Of a DNA stretch of 64,000 nt, positions 47,492 to 58,583 are shown piece after piece; position 1 is the first letter of the stretch; each line of letters begins with the position of its first letter. The notes under the pieces were generated by a model. The model was not told the origin of the DNA, did not search any database, and was given only the letters and a program-made list of their open reading frames with translations. Source of the stretch: Metarhizium brunneum (taxonomy: Eukaryota > Ascomycota > Sordariomycetes > Hypocreales > Clavicipitaceae); contig NC_089422.1 of NCBI RefSeq assembly GCF_013426205.1, positions 6,909,001-6,973,000 of the forward strand. Direction: 5' to 3'. The translations under genes and the position numbers were made by a program.

Positions 47492-49317
47492 ATGGCGTCT
47501 ATGTTCGAGCAACCCAGGAACGGCACCCTTTTTCTGGGCGGCCAGAAGATATCAGGATCCGACATTCGTGATCAGAACGGTAAGGCCCCTTGACACCTCG
47601 GTGGGGTGGCCGTCGACCATGTTCTTTGCTAATCTTTGGTCCAGTCCTCGCTACCCAGGCAATCGCAAATGTTGTCAAAAGCTCCTTCGGCCCTAGTGGT
47701 TTGGATAAGATGATGGTGGACGACATTGGTGTAAGAGTTGTCTTATTCGCCCATTATACGCCGTTGAACATACCCCTCACATACCCGTAGGACGTTACCG
47801 TTACCAACGACGGCGCCACCATCCTTAGCCTTCTCGATGTCGAAGATCCCGCCGGAAAGATTCTCGTCGACTTAGCACAGCAACAAGACAAGGAAGTTGG
47901 CGATGGCACCACGTCAGTTGTTCTCATTGCAGCCGAGTTACTGCGACGAGGGAATGAGCTTATGAAGAACCGCATACACCCCACAACGATAATCACCGGC
48001 TACAGGCTGGCTCTCCGAGAAGCTGTAAAATATCTCAACGAGAATGTCAGCATCAAGGTCGAAAATCTCGGACGCGAGTCCCTCATCAGCATTGCCAAGA
48101 CATCCATGTCCAGCAAGATTATTGGCGCCGACTCTGACTTCTTCGCCGACATGGTCGTTGACGCTATGCAGGCAGTCAAGACCACCAACAACAGAAACGA
48201 GACGAAGTACCCCGTCAAAGCCGTCAACATTCTGAAGGCTCACGGAAAGGGTACTCGCGAATCGATGCTGATTAAGGGCTACGCCCTGAATTGCACCGTT
48301 GCTTCTCAGGCGATGCCCACTCGAATCCAGGATGCTAAAATTGCCATTTTGGATATGAACCTGCAAAAAGAAAGAATGAAGATGGGGGTTCAGATCACTG
48401 TTGACGACCCTCAACAATTAGAACAGATCCGGGCCCGCGAGTCTGGCATGATTCTTGAGAGAGTCGAGCTGATTCTCAAAGCTGGAGCCAACGTCATTCT
48501 CACTACCAAGGGCATTGACGACCTTGTACTCAAGATGTTTGTCGAACGCGGTGCCATGGGTGTCAGAAGGTGCAAAAAGGAGGACCTGCGACGGATTGCC
48601 AAGGCCACTGGCGGTACCCTCTTGAGCACACTATCTGACCTCAATGGTGACGAGAAGTACGAACCCTCGTACCTTGGCCATGCTGATGAAGTCAGCCAGG
48701 AGCGCATCTCCGATGACGAGTGCATCCTGATCAAAGGAACCAAGGCTCACTCATCTTCATCGATTGTTTTGCGTGGTCCCAATGACTACTCCCTCGACGA
48801 AATGGAGCGCTCAGTACATGACTCCCTGTGCGCCGTGAAGCGGACCCTAGAAAGCGGCAGCATTGTTCCTGGTGGCGGTGCCGTGGAAACCGCTCTGCAC
48901 ATTTACCTGGAAGAATTTGCCGGCACCGTCGGATCCCGCGAGCAGCTCGCCATCGGCGAATTCGCCCAGTCCCTGCTCATCATTCCCAAAACCTTGGCCG
49001 TCAACGCTGCCAAGGACGGAGCCGAGCTTGTTGCCCAGCTTCGATCACGGCACGCCCTGTCACAACGTATCCAAGAAGGCGACGGCAGCGAGGATGAAAA
49101 GACCATTGCCAGAAAGAAAGGCTACAAGAACTACGGTCTGGACCTGATGCGTGGCAAGGTTGTGGATGAGCTGAAGCAAGGTGTTTTGGAGCCTAGCATC
49201 AGCAAGGTGCGACAGCTGAAGAGTGCCGTAGAGGCTTGCATCAGCATCATGAGAATTGATACCCTGATCAAGTTGGATCCAGAGCAGCAGGCAGAGGATG
49301 ATGGCCACGGTCATTAA
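47492..49317 (+). CDS. CCT1: TRiC/CCT chaperonin alpha subunit
   Basis: One of eight subunits of the cytosolic chaperonin that folds actin, tubulin and WD40 proteins. Exons 47492-47579, 47645-47730 and 47791-49317, with introns of 65 and 60 nt, give 566 aa. ATP-site motifs are [35 protein letters not shown] and [11 protein letters not shown]. The alpha subunit is identified by [40 protein letters not shown] and [20 protein letters not shown]. The C-terminus is Gly/His (EDDGHGH). The start ATG gives the usual short N-terminus with [20 protein letters not shown] across the first splice. Confidence 0.95.
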
Positions 49318-49830
49318 AGGGACAAAAAAAATGGGTGGGCTGGCAATGGAAAGTGGGATATTCGGTTGTAATTAGATCATTCGCCCTAAATCTGAAGAAA
49401 AATATTCGGAACTTCCCGCGTATTGAGTTGTCCGCAAGTGTCGCTCTTGTGGTAAGTGATGCAAGTTGCATGTTGGGGGAATCACATGCAGGACATGTGG
49501 CAGTATTTGCTTCTACTACAGATAGCAGCTGACACCCACATGCAATTTAGGGTGCAAGGGTCCAGTGTCCGGATGTGAGGCGACGAAAGTAAAGGAACAT
49601 ATGGAATTATTTCGTAGTACGTTGTATTTTATACAAAGCCTGTAGCTCACGTCTAAGAAACAGGAGTGTCGCCTCATTCGGACATGGCAGCTTCATCATA
49701 CCAACGGTCCTTTTCCCTACTACTCCTCGTCTCTGTCTCCTTCTGCACATTCCCACCGCAACATTTAACAATAATTTCTATTTTTCGGATCGCTCGAGGC
49801 CAGCCCTACTCATACACCAGGTTCAACCAC
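49318..49830. other. Convergent 3' intergenic region
   Basis: 513 bp between the CCT1 stop and the RIP1 stop. No gene seen. Confidence 0.45.
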
Positions 49831-50842
49831 TTAACCGACGACCAGCTTGCCTTCCTCGGGGAAGTCGTATTCGGGGATCTCGAGGTTTAGGGGCGCAGGG
49901 CCCTTTCTTATCCGGCCAGAGATATCGTAGTGGGAGCCGTGGCAGGGGCAGAACCAGCCGCCGTAATCGCCGGCCTCACCGATGGGCACACAACCCAGGT
50001 GGGTGCAAACACCTAGCGTCACAGTTAGTATGAGTGTTTATGTGCCGCGGTCAACAAGATGGTAGTCTCGGTAGCGACTATCGAGACTGCACCTGGTTGA
50101 ACCCGTAACCAGGACCCTCGTACCCAACATCACAAGCCACTCGGGCTGTTTGACACGCTCATCATCGGTCTGGGGGTCTCGCAAGCTAGCGACGTTAACC
50201 TTGTTGGCCTGGTCGATTTCGTCCTGAGTTCGGTGTCGGATGAAGACGGGCTTGCCACGCCACTTGATAATGACCTGAAACGATCAAGTTAGATTAATTG
50301 GCAGGTCAATTGGCATCGTGTTCTCGTGGAGGTCGACTCACGTTCTTGCCTTCGGGAATGGCGTTCAGGTCCACCTCGACCTTGGCCATGGCCAAGACAT
50401 CAGCGGAAGCGGACATGTTGACAAGGAATTCTGCCCCAAGAGCATCAGCATCATCCATTGAAGCATTCCCCCATCCAATTACACATCCGTCGCAGTCACA
50501 TGAAGCTCAATGGCTCTCCACGCCGCCTCAATGTTGAAAAGAAATAGTCGGCCGCAACATACCCTGAACAGTGCTCTTGGCTCCAGCAGCAGATAGCGCA
50601 CCGATGGTACCGACCATGAAGTAGGAAAAGAGCTTGTTGCTGCCCTCGCTCTTCTTGGACATGTACTTTCCGAAGTCCGGGATCGAGCTGCCCTTGTCGG
50701 ATCCCATCTTGAAAGGGCTTTGGTAGGAGGAGGCCGCGTTGTCCGATCGCATGGCGGTGGTGCTGAGAGCGCGCACCGCGGGCATGGCCGGCTTGGCGGC
50801 AGAGCGCAGGCATAGCCTAGATGCGGAAGTAAGAGACGCCAT
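49831..50842 (-). CDS. RIP1: Rieske iron-sulfur subunit of respiratory complex III
   Basis: Mitochondrial inner-membrane subunit that passes electrons from ubiquinol to cytochrome c1. Exons 50563-50842, 50342-50430, 50124-50274 and 49831-50012, with introns 50431-50562, 50275-50341 and 50013-50123, give 233 aa. A basic presequence ([20 protein letters not shown]) is followed by the single membrane helix ([20 protein letters not shown]). The 2Fe-2S ligands are in GVCTHLGC and CPCHGSHYD, with the cluster-proximal GWF before the second box. The final GKLVVG is conserved. Every splice restores the family sequence. Confidence 0.95.
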
Positions 50843-51450
50843 CGTGAGGAGGGTTGCTCGGTGCCGGCGACGGAGTGGACGGGGATGCAGAGGTATGAGT
50901 TCTTTACTGTGAATTTCGAGGTACACCGGCCGCTAGATGATTTTCAAGGAGTTGCTGCCTGAGGCTACAAAATATCTCGGAAATTGGTGGCTTCTGATTG
51001 GATGGGGCGGCCTCTCAGAGCTGCCTTTCCGGGCTCGCCCGGCTATCTGGTCCACGCCTATTAATCGTACCACGCCGCTCACATGCAACGGGCGGGTTGG
51101 ATGGCCAATTCACAACATAGCAGCATGAGTAAGTATCCTACAATTTATCAAGTCAATGTTTTCGTCTAATTTCTGCTTCCAAATAAGATGATACATTTGA
51201 CTTGAGCACGCTGCAGAATTGATACCACTGCACTAAGAAGTCTAAGACCCAGTAAGCTGACGTCTCTGCCAAGATGTATTTCCGCTTAGCCGAGTATAGG
51301 CAAACATTTCCCAGCTATCATACAATAGCATAACGCACGATAGAAAAGTACTTTATCAGATTACCGCCACCTTGTCTGTCACCTTCATCCTCATCTGTAT
51401 ATTACATATGTGTCTACTTGGCATCTTATCATCCAGTGGGATCCATATTT
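50843..51450. other. Intergenic region, no gene seen
   Basis: 608 bp holding the RIP1 promoter and the DDB1 3' end. No gene or repeat stands out. Confidence 0.4.
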
Positions 51451-54400
51451 TTAATGCATCCTTCTCAGCTCTTCGATCATATTTCTCATATCTTCAACAC
51501 TTGGTCCAAGGCCCTCACAGACAAGTTCCTGCTTCGCCTCGTCTAGATCCAGAAACCTTTCTACCATTTCCCCGTCTACAAAGCGGAAGGGCCCGTCGCC
51601 TTCACGAGCCTTGTTCCTGAACGCACGCCAAAGGTTAAAACTGACATTTCCTGGAGCATAAATGTAGTCTTGAAGCCTTGATTGGAAGGTAAGAAGCAAA
51701 TCTTGATAGTTTGGTGCAATTTCGCCAAACAGATATAGTGTCCCCTCAATCTGTACTAGCATTAGCAGTTGGGTCCAACAGGTGATGATAGTTTCTGATA
51801 AACCTACTGAACCAAGGAAGGCCTTGGGGGAGACTACGGCGTTCTCGTTCGATGCCACATGTAATTTCCTGATTTGATTAATCTGCTCCCCAATGTTAAT
51901 CTCACTGGTGACTTCCAGCTTACTCCGGTCTTGCTCAGTAGGAGCTTCTGGGTTCCGCTGTAAAACGATAATATTCCCCTGGGCATCTGCCTCCAACCAC
52001 CTCTCCCCATCTAGATGGGCTACGGACGTCGCCCAACCAGGTTGATAATGTCGCGCCGTCTCTTCCAGTTTAGCGCGAGAACCATCTTCGGATGGAATAA
52101 ACTCTACCAAGGTCAAGGATTGCATTAGATCGACCACTCCAATGATGTTGCCGGAGATGTCTAGGCTCAGAGGAAATGATGCTGGACGGTAGGCTGCTAG
52201 TTTTTGCAAAGAGCCGAATACCGTGGTTTCTTCCACATAATGATACACCACCACAGTCTTAGAAAGTCCAGCCACGATGTGCTCTCCGAGTGTGCCGAGG
52301 CATCGGCATGCACCCTTCAGGTTGTGAGAGACGATCTGGTAAACTTGACGATTTTCGTCAACACCAAGCACCAGGATTCGTCCGCGAGTATCATTCTCCT
52401 CCATGGCATCATCGTCGGTTATGAAACTCGTTCCAATAATGAAGCGCTCTGCAAGATTTCCCATGCTATCTGGTAGCTCTGCTCGAATAACGGTCTCAAC
52501 CATTTCCAATGATGTGGAGGTGTTGAAAATGAATGGCTTCCCAAGTTCTTGGAAAATAATTTCGTCAACTATTCTGAATGAGCTTGTTATAACCTCCTCA
52601 TTGTGAATAAGCTCTTTTTTGATACAACCAAGCCCAAAAACCTTCAAGGTGGGCGAATATGCAACTCGTCGAACGGTTTCCTTCACCGAGAGTGTCTTGA
52701 CATGTGTGAGACGTTCCTTATCAATATGGCTAAGTCGTATATGGCTGTCTGTGGAAAGAACAATGGAGTTTGGAAATGCCTCCGAGTCAAAAGGAGCGAC
52801 ATACGTTGCGTCGTCTGCCGTTGTTGCCGAGTATATAATTCTTCCTTCAGCGCTATAAATCAAGCTGGCGTGCTCGGTTGTTGCGAAAACGTTACAAGTT
52901 CCATCCTCTTGGGGAAGAACATGCAATCGAGCTGGGCTGCTTCCTAGTGTCACGCTCTTCCGGCCTGATATCGTGTACCCTTGTATAGACATATCGAACG
53001 TAACAACATTTCCATCTTCCAAAGCAACGAGGAGAGTGGGACCAGAAACTTTAGGTGGGTGCAGTTGCACCAGGGCAATATCTCGCGGCACCGACGCACT
53101 ATCCTCAGTCTGTCTGAGAGGTTCACCATGCAGAGGCTGTAGTGTAGCGAGATCGACAATCGATATAGTACCCGAAGCCCACCATCCCACCACTCCTATA
53201 TCAGGAGAATCTCTGGCGGCATGTAGACATGAGATCTGGTCCGGTTGAGTTGAGGATTCATCTCCAGATGTATCCCGCAAGACGGCGGCTAAATTGTCGT
53301 GCAGGTTCAACGAAACGAGTAATGAGCCATCGATTGAGAGCAAAGCCCATCCTTTATTTGCCGATGCAGCTGTGATTGCCTTGCCACTGGGGGCATCCCA
53401 TGAGCACAAATTCACACCACTTTCAGAGTCTAGCAAGACAGCAGATTTAGGAGTTACTTGCAGGAGCTGGCCATCAGATATATTGACAGCCAGCAAAGTC
53501 TCCATATCTAAAGTTAAGCCTTGAAAGGCGTAAACTTCTTCTATGCCGCCCGCAGAGTCGAATCTAAGAACCCGTGTGTCTGCAACTGATGATAACACAA
53601 GTGTATCCACATGACTCGATTGGTGAGATCGTAAAGTGAAGAGGCCCTTGGTGTCCTGGATTTCATCAAGGATACCCTGATCTTCAAGACCGACACCGCT
53701 CCGAATACTTCGCAGGCTGCCATCATGATACGCACCGCATCCGGCTACAATCCTGGCCTGGCCTGAAGAGAACGCGTTTCCGAACTGACTGTCACCTTCT
53801 CTGTTCCCCATATCCATAATTGCAAAATCTAAGATTGGGGCATTGTTAGATAAAGTTTTGGCCACCACCATGACTTGTGCATCGATGTCGATACGAAGCA
53901 ACTGTGAATCGCCGTGGTGGGAAGCCAAGAAGAGCATGTCATTTCCCATATAAACAAGTGACGACGCTCGAGAAGTACACCCTGATGAGTCAGGGAACCT
54001 CATGGGCGAGATCGCCATGCCAGTCACCACGATACCGGTTGATTCTGTAGTGGTTTCGATGGTAAGTAAGTCCAATCGTCCGTAGTCGTCGGCTAAAAAA
54101 TAGTGGACGTCGTCATATTCCGTCCATGCTACATATATTTTCGGGTCCTGTAGAGTCGATGAAACCCTCGAGTAGGTGAGGCTGTCGAAGTACGTGATGA
54201 GTGTTTCTCCAACCACCAATAATCCTCCCAGGTGCGCCTTTGCCCCTTCGTTATTGCGAACATGATATCGTTTCTCTTCTCTGAAGGGGACTGGGATAAG
54301 CATAGATGCATATGGATCGGAGATGATTTGATCCAGCTCTCTCTCCCTATGTGGATCGAACCTGGCCACATTGCCGCGACTGTCGTCCTTGGTCAGCTTA

Positions 54401-55080
54401 TATACGGCTATACGAGCCTCTTCTTGGTCGGTTTGAGTCTTGTATAAGAAGGCGATTTTGGGATGTCCGGTTTGGCTGTGCAAGAAAGTGCTAGCTTTCA
54501 TCCAGAGCTCAGTTAAACGCACTTGATCTAGAGCCTCCAGTTTTGTCGTCATTCCCTTTCGCATAGGAAGACGGAACACATTTAGAACGCCTTCCCAAAG
54601 GTGCATAGCCATAAATTTGCCTGTGGGGTCTACCAAACACTTGTTCTGACTCTGAGAATGCCGCATGTACTGTTCAGCAACATCTTCTATAGTTTGCTCG
54701 ACTGTGTCTAGCTGGTTCGTCTCGGGGTTCCAGGCAACGTTGAAATACTGGAATCGATCGGTACCTATGAAGAGCAAATCGGTTTCGGAATCCTTGGGCT
54801 TTAGGCGTTGGAGCATGGATATCGTCCCGTAGATTAGCTTTGTATGAAGACAAGTCATATCCTCGTCGGTAAGGCGCCATATCTCGAGCCGATTAGCTTT
54901 CCTGTCAGCACCAAAAATCAGTCCAACAGTCCAACCACAAGATATTTGGTAACAATCTAGAGCCAGGGCAGCTGGGGCAACTCACGCGACTACCAGGTCC
55001 TCTACATCTGGGGACAAGAACCTGATGCGCAGAGCATGCCGAATGCTCGTTGGCTTGTGCACCGGCGCAATGTACGACAT
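51451..55080 (-). CDS. DDB1: DNA damage-binding protein 1 homologue (CUL4 adaptor)
   Basis: Three-beta-propeller adaptor of CUL4 ubiquitin ligases, in nucleotide-excision repair and chromatin control. Exons 54986-55080, 51808-54901 and 51451-51750 give 1162 aa. I chose the ATG at 55080 because MSYIAPVHKPTSIRHAL lines up with the start of animal DDB1; an ATG at 55218 would add 46 residues. Family stretches include VAKANRLEIWRLTDE, DLLFIGTDRFQYFNV, the CPSF-A-like DASYVAPFDSEAFPNSIVL region and the C-terminal helical part NLWRAFRN...VERFLDLDEAKQEL. The 57-nt segment 51751-51807 keeps the frame open but looks like an intron (GTAGGT, GCTAAT, GTACAG). Removing it restores PKAFLGSIEGTLYLFGEI. Confidence 0.92.
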
Positions 55081-55905
55081 GGCGAAGTCAAGGCAAGGCG
55101 ATTTAGGGATGCACAATTGAAGAGGCTCTCCTCGAGAGCCACACGAAGAACTCCATGTAATGGTGGTGGTGAGGTTGCGCGGGTCGTCGTCATTGGTGAT
55201 CGGAATTAGGGCGGACATGTGGAGGTTCTGGCAAATCTGTGGGCGCTGGAGGCACCTGACTGGAGGTACTACCTTGACCTGCTGGCACCGGAGTCTGGCC
55301 CAGCGCAGGTACATGTACCCAGGTACTTTAGGCAGCTACCCTGTGCTACTTTTGAAATGACTTGCAACTTGACAGCAATGAACTTAGACCTACAGCTTGG
55401 TAGCTCCTGCCTAAAAATCTAACTCAGCCGTGACACCTGGATCACCCGCGGTAATTCAAAATCTCGGGGGCAACCGAATGATAGTAGTGACAAAAATGTC
55501 AGCCTCATCTGACTCTGGTTCGTCTGCCTACTGCCCATATTGTCTGGTTCCTGAAGTTCTTAATCAGGCCCGAACAGGGGGATGAGAAATATTCCAGATG
55601 GAAAATGTTGAACCAGCGGGTTAATATGCGAGGCATGAGAATTGTTTCGTTAACCATCGTGGCTACCCTTTCGACATCGGCTATCAATTATCCTCTCTCC
55701 AACAAACAACATTTCCTGGCAAGCCTAATTCTCCAGAAGGAAAACACGAGCTTTATGCCGAACCGTTAGCTGCTCCAGTATTTGGGCAGAAAGGCCCCCC
55801 TAACCGATATCAGCAATTCTTAAACGGCCTGGAAGAAGGTTGTAACATCACAGAATCCCTCCCCCGAATGCTTCCAGCGTGGAATGATGCATTCAAAATT
55901 TTTAC
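55081..55905. other. Divergent intergenic region
   Basis: 825 bp between the DDB1 start and the next plus-strand gene. A GTACATGTACCCAGGTAC palindrome-rich cluster lies near 55308-55325. No gene seen. Confidence 0.4.
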
Positions 55906-57944
55906 ATGGCCGACAATTTTCTCAAAATGGATTTCGATCCAGAACTAGACTTGGCAGTGCATAAGGAACAAATAAGGGCCAAGAGGGACCCCGATCTCAC
56001 CAAAGTCTGGTTGCCAGTCTCGCGAGTGGATGAAGCAAAAGATGAAGGTTTACAGTTTCCTCCGCGAGCGCGCAGATTAGCCCAGCTGCTTTGGCACCAG
56101 CTTGAGAATGAGAGGACGACAACAGATGCCGATGAAAGATATTTAGATGAGATTAGGCAGGAAGCCGATCGGGTCGTGGAAAGTTTCAGTAAAACATCGT
56201 TCCCTGTGTTGCCATCCGTAAGTTCAATTATTTAGCATTCTCAACTCATTATTAACGAACCCAGTTAGACGAGAACTTCGTAGAACTCGCGGCTGTGCCT
56301 ACACTATCACAGCAGGATAGGGAATCCTCATACGATGCGGAGTCTTTTGTTTCGGTCATTGATCCTACGTCGGAGCCGGATTGCATCAAACTACGACAAC
56401 ACGATTTCGCCGTGTCAGCGACAGACCCGTATACCGATACAAATACGCTTATTTACTCCCCATCGCAAATGCTGCCTACCAACGGCTCTGAACTTTGCTA
56501 TGAAGCGAGTGAGGACTCTCACAAGCAGGATTCGGAGGTGTTCCGCTCGCCTCGGATTCGTAATAGTTTCTCGCTATCCCCGTACCGTTGCTGTTCGGAT
56601 GATTCCAAGTCATGCTCCTTTCAAGAACCCCATGACAAAGTCAAAGAATCTCTGGTAGCGGTCGTCAGTGATGAGATACCGGAGAAAGAGTCGCCCGAGC
56701 AGGAGTCTGTCGAGCTATCCGTTTCAAAATACTTTGTACAAAACGCAGCTTCTGATACTACTCATGAAACACCTGAACTTCCACGGTTAGAAACCCGACT
56801 GAGAAATCGAGGTGGTAGTATGGTTAATAAAGGATTGGGATGGAGTTTCTCGCAGAAGGGCACGACAGAAGAACGAGTGGCTGGCATACAAGCACAGGCC
56901 GCTACCCGCAATTTCCTCGAACTGTCGAAAGAGTCAATACAAGAGCGAAGTAGCAGTAAGAATTCTTACAACACTGGCAACCTGCTAGATCAGTTTATGC
57001 AAATGCGAGGTATTAGGAACAGTCGAGCGATTACCTCCGACAATGGACCACCATCGATATCAAGTCACCCAAAAGCCCGCAATCCGGACCAAGAATTGGC
57101 CAAGATGCAAACCAATACAAACATCGAAAAAAGTCCGGATCAACAACCTGCTCTTGCGCCAAGAATGATGACTCTACAAAAACCCGGATGTTGCTTGATA
57201 TCACTCCAGCTGGGATACTCTATGATCAAGAACCTGGAGAAAGCTTGGCCGGCCAACAAGTTGGTTGACAGGGACTATGCGAGGCATCTACGCCTCCCAG
57301 ATCAGTATACATGTGGCAACAACACCGCCTCATTTATTTCTCATGCCCATGAAGTTGATGTTTCTTTGACGCCAAATGACGGCATAGTTGTAACGACTCT
57401 GTTGCAGGTCAAGCAAAAACAACTGCCCGGGTCAAAGATTTTGACATCGCTGCGTCAAAGAATATTGAGCCTTAGCCAACAATACCGAACACTTATAGTA
57501 TTTGTTTCTGAAGCCAATACCGCTGGTGAATACATGACAGAACTGCCAACGTCAGATCTGGCTGCATATGCTGATTTCGTTTGTTTCGTCTCCCACCTTG
57601 CAGCAGATATCAGTGTTTACCTTGTTCCAGGGGCAGATAAGACGCTCTCCAGCTGGATCTTGTCGGCAATGGCACACTATAATCCACAAATGACGCATCT
57701 TGAAGACAGCATGGCATTTTGCAATACCAAGTGGGAGCTGTTCTTTCGACGATCTGGTATGAATGTGCGAGCTTCCCTTGTGCTATCTCATGTGCTGTTC
57801 AAAGAATTTGGGAGCTCTGGACTGGCTTCCTTTCTACGAATGACGACAGAGCAACAAATGACAAAATATGGGGTGCCGTTGGGACTGGAAGAACATATTT
57901 CACGTGCAGGACGAATATGGGATACCGATGACAAGAAAATATAG
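55906..57944 (+). CDS. Fungal orphan with possible XPF-nuclease-like fold and C-terminal helical domain
   Basis: Exons 55906-56217 and 56265-57944 (47-nt intron) give 663 aa. Function unknown. The N-terminus (MADNFLKMDFDPELDLAVHK) is conserved-looking and helical, residues about 110-400 are polar and probably disordered, and the last 250 residues are ordered. That part has the alternation of an inactive XPF/ERCC4-type domain: HEVDVSLTPNDGIVVTTLLQ, then a basic KQKQLPGSKILTSLRQRI and RTLIVFVSEAN. A small helical domain of SAM or helix-hairpin-helix type follows (WELFFRRSGMNVRASLVLSH; FLRMTTEQQMTKYG). The same architecture occurs in meiotic ZIP2/SHOC1 proteins, so a role at DNA junctions is a speculative but testable idea. 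No nuclease GDXnERKX3D motif is seen. Confidence 0.7.
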
Positions 57945-58059
57945 TACATCAAATATTGAATGGTGGTTGACCAGGAAAGATTAATGATTTTCATCCGTAC
58001 TCTTCTGACAACTGGCGGGCCCCGTACTCACGTTAACGGGGACTGTGACCGGGAAGTAC

Positions 58060-58583
58060 TCATACCTCCCCTCGCTCGGTATCATCATAGCAGTGAACGC
58101 TTTTTGCCTGATTCCCAATTTCCAGCTCACTGAAGTTACAGGTTCCAGGATCTTCCATCCCAATCCAAAGGGGTTCATTGCATTTCTTGTCACTACATTC
58201 TAGCGTCAGCTCGCCCACCGTACAAGGGAGAATGTAAGTTGCAACAAACTCACATGTAGAAATCACACACGACGCCCTCTGGGACCATGGCACCGTTTAT
58301 TTTTCCTGTCCTAATATTATTGTTCATTAGCCGCCACTGCATCAAGAGGATTTGCTTTTCATTGCACGTACAAGTCTCCAGGTAAGAGGGTGCATTTGCC
58401 ATCTGGCTTGATCGTATACGCTTTGCCTTTGCATCTCTCTTCAGAATACACGGTTGCCTGCTGCGAATTAGGGAATCGTCCTGTCATTCGTTCAAGATGG
58501 TGAGCTGCGCTTGCCTTCTCTAAAACTAGAGCATTCACCGCCACAGAAAACATCGCGCCAGTCGCAAAAACTTGGAAGCGCAT
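58060..58583 (-). CDS. Small secreted six-cysteine protein
   Basis: Exons 58372-58583, 58254-58310 and 58060-58192, with two 61-nt introns, give 133 aa. I chose the ATG at 58583 because it opens on a signal peptide (MRFQVFATGAMFSVAVNALV). The mature part has six cysteines (SEERC, DGKC, GVVC, DKKC, GTC, VHC), enough for three disulfides. ATVYSEERCKGKAYTIK resembles the first strands of small beta/gamma-crystallin-like secreted fungal proteins, a weak likeness. An effector-type role is possible but unproven. It converges on the orphan gene with only 115 bp between stops. Confidence 0.7.

Noticed and set aside
46805..47512. Upstream continuation of the prolyl-tRNA synthetase frame (total 381 codons)
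   Set aside because: The sequence above MDPPAEQSKSAL is UTR-like and would overlap the CCT1 start region.
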